DNA of 64,000 nt from Psettodes erumei (Eukaryota > Chordata > Actinopteri > Pleuronectiformes > Psettodidae). Location of the stretch: the NCBI GenBank assembly GCA_016785225.1, contig JAFBJZ010000457.1, forward strand, positions 1,054,001 to 1,118,000. Direction: 5' to 3'. The notes beneath the pieces are model-generated. The model had not been told where the DNA came from. It ran no database searches and was given only the letters and a program-made list of their open reading frames with translations. The translations under genes and the position numbers were made by a program. Position 1 is the first letter of the stretch, and every line of letters begins with the position of its first letter. Positions 63,100 through 64,000 of this stretch are shown here, piece by piece.

Positions 63100-64000
63100 C
63101 GCAGTGGAAGAAACATTCTGTTCATCCACCGTGAAGAGCCACGCTGTTAACAAGAGTCAAACAAAAAGAAGGGAATCAACCAGGCGCCGGATGTATGAGT
63201 CAGATGAGTCAGTCAGTCCATGAAGTGGGCAGAGCAGATCTCATAGAACACACATTAAAAAGAAACAAACATCCCACGCATAAATAATACAGCGAGGAAG
63301 TAATATGCATATATGGAAGTTCAGTGAGGTAGAAGATAGAGCTAACACACTGTGAGGGGCAGGGGAAATAAGAATATCATATTTAGCTAATATTACACAG
63401 TGCATTTAATAGCAATAATGTTCAACCACAACCTGTAAACTTAAATGACTACTCAGAATCCCTTAATGGAAAAGCATGAGAACAGGAACAGGAAGTTCTT
63501 ATTTACAATTATTTACAATATTAATAGATTTTAATCAAAATTACAATCTTATTTTTCAGTCACCACAGTTTTGACTTTTGATTGTAAATGTCAGCAAGAC
63601 ACATGCAGATGGATTTTAGTCTAGTGAGCCATGTTCAGTATCCTGGTTCATTTATTGACTGTCTGCCTTTTTTTATTAGTTAAGGTTGGTGCCTGCACCT
63701 GCACAGCGCAGCAGAGCTATATCATTGACATTAGAGCGATTATAAGAATACAAACAGCAGAGCGACTCATAGAAAAAAAATACTCACTTAGGATCATTTT
63801 AAGAACAGTAATTAATCATAGGACATATGTATAATATATAGTATTTAGTTTCTGCTATTTTCTCCTTATGTCTCCCAAATGGGCCGTTACCATAAACAGG
63901 GAGGGAAATGCTCCAACAGGTGACACGCAGCATCATGTAAATAATGTAAACGTATTCTTTAGTAACTTTTGATATACAAGGTACAGACCGTTTAAATATA
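63100..64000 (-). other. gnrhr 5' flank, nothing further recognised
   Basis: Upstream of the gnrhr start codon. It should contain the 5' UTR and proximal promoter, but no convincing TATA box, CpG island or further coding exon was identified. Low-complexity AT-rich tracts continue to the right edge of the window. Confidence 0.4.

Noticed and set aside
63290..63320. Octamer/Pit-1-like ATGCATAT and TTTATGC sites upstream of gnrhr
   Set aside because: Short AT-rich motifs expected by chance in this composition; no supporting context.
1..64000. CRISPR arrays, bacterial operons, riboswitches or phage genes
   Set aside because: No regularly spaced repeats, ribosome-binding sites or prokaryotic gene clusters; all real genes are split by spliceosomal introns.

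Overview
The window is vertebrate nuclear DNA, almost certainly from a ray-finned (teleost, probably percomorph) fish. It is AT-rich, its genes are split by GT-AG introns, and it carries many long CA/TG microsatellites, relics of fish-type transposons (Tc1-like, LINE, hAT and piggyBac-type MITEs) and several copies of dispersed repeats common in teleosts. No bacterial operons, CRISPR arrays or intact autonomous mobile elements are visible. Most short open reading frames are chance; the genes below were built exon by exon from splice sites, reading phase and family motifs.

Layout. (1) 1-11.8 kb: noncoding, possibly beginning with the long 3' UTR of a plus-strand gene lying to the left; it holds decayed repeats, a LINE reverse-transcriptase fossil (about 5.06-5.43 kb) and a broken Tc1/mariner-like element (about 8.86-9.73 kb). 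(2) 11.83-13.85 kb, minus strand: serf2, a 62-residue SERF protein in three coding exons, with a CpG-rich NRF1/ETS-type promoter. (3) 13.9-26.9 kb: a 13 kb gene desert with repeats. (4) 27.04-47.09 kb, plus strand: a complete 12-exon ELL-family elongation factor gene (608 residues), best read as a full-length ell3. (5) 50.1-57.1 kb, plus strand: a WD-repeat protein gene, most likely wdr93, with a noncoding first exon and 15 coding exons (568 residues from the chosen start). (6) 59.69-63.09 kb, minus strand: a complete 3-exon gonadotropin-releasing hormone receptor gene (425 residues), convergent with wdr93, with a small piggyBac-type MITE in its first intron.

The genes do different jobs (chaperone/aggregation factor, transcription elongation, probable ciliary WD protein, hypothalamic hormone receptor), so the window is a syntenic block rather than a working module. 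The gene order is informative. SERF2 and ELL3 are neighbours on human 15q15.3. WDR93 lies by PEX11A on human 15q26, while GNRHR2 lies by PEX11B on human 1q21. This supports calling the elongation factor ell3, and suggests the receptor is the 15q26-side paralogue of the ancient GnRH receptor set. No undescribed biological system was found; the most interesting points are the full-length ELL3 architecture and the wdr93-gnrhr linkage.
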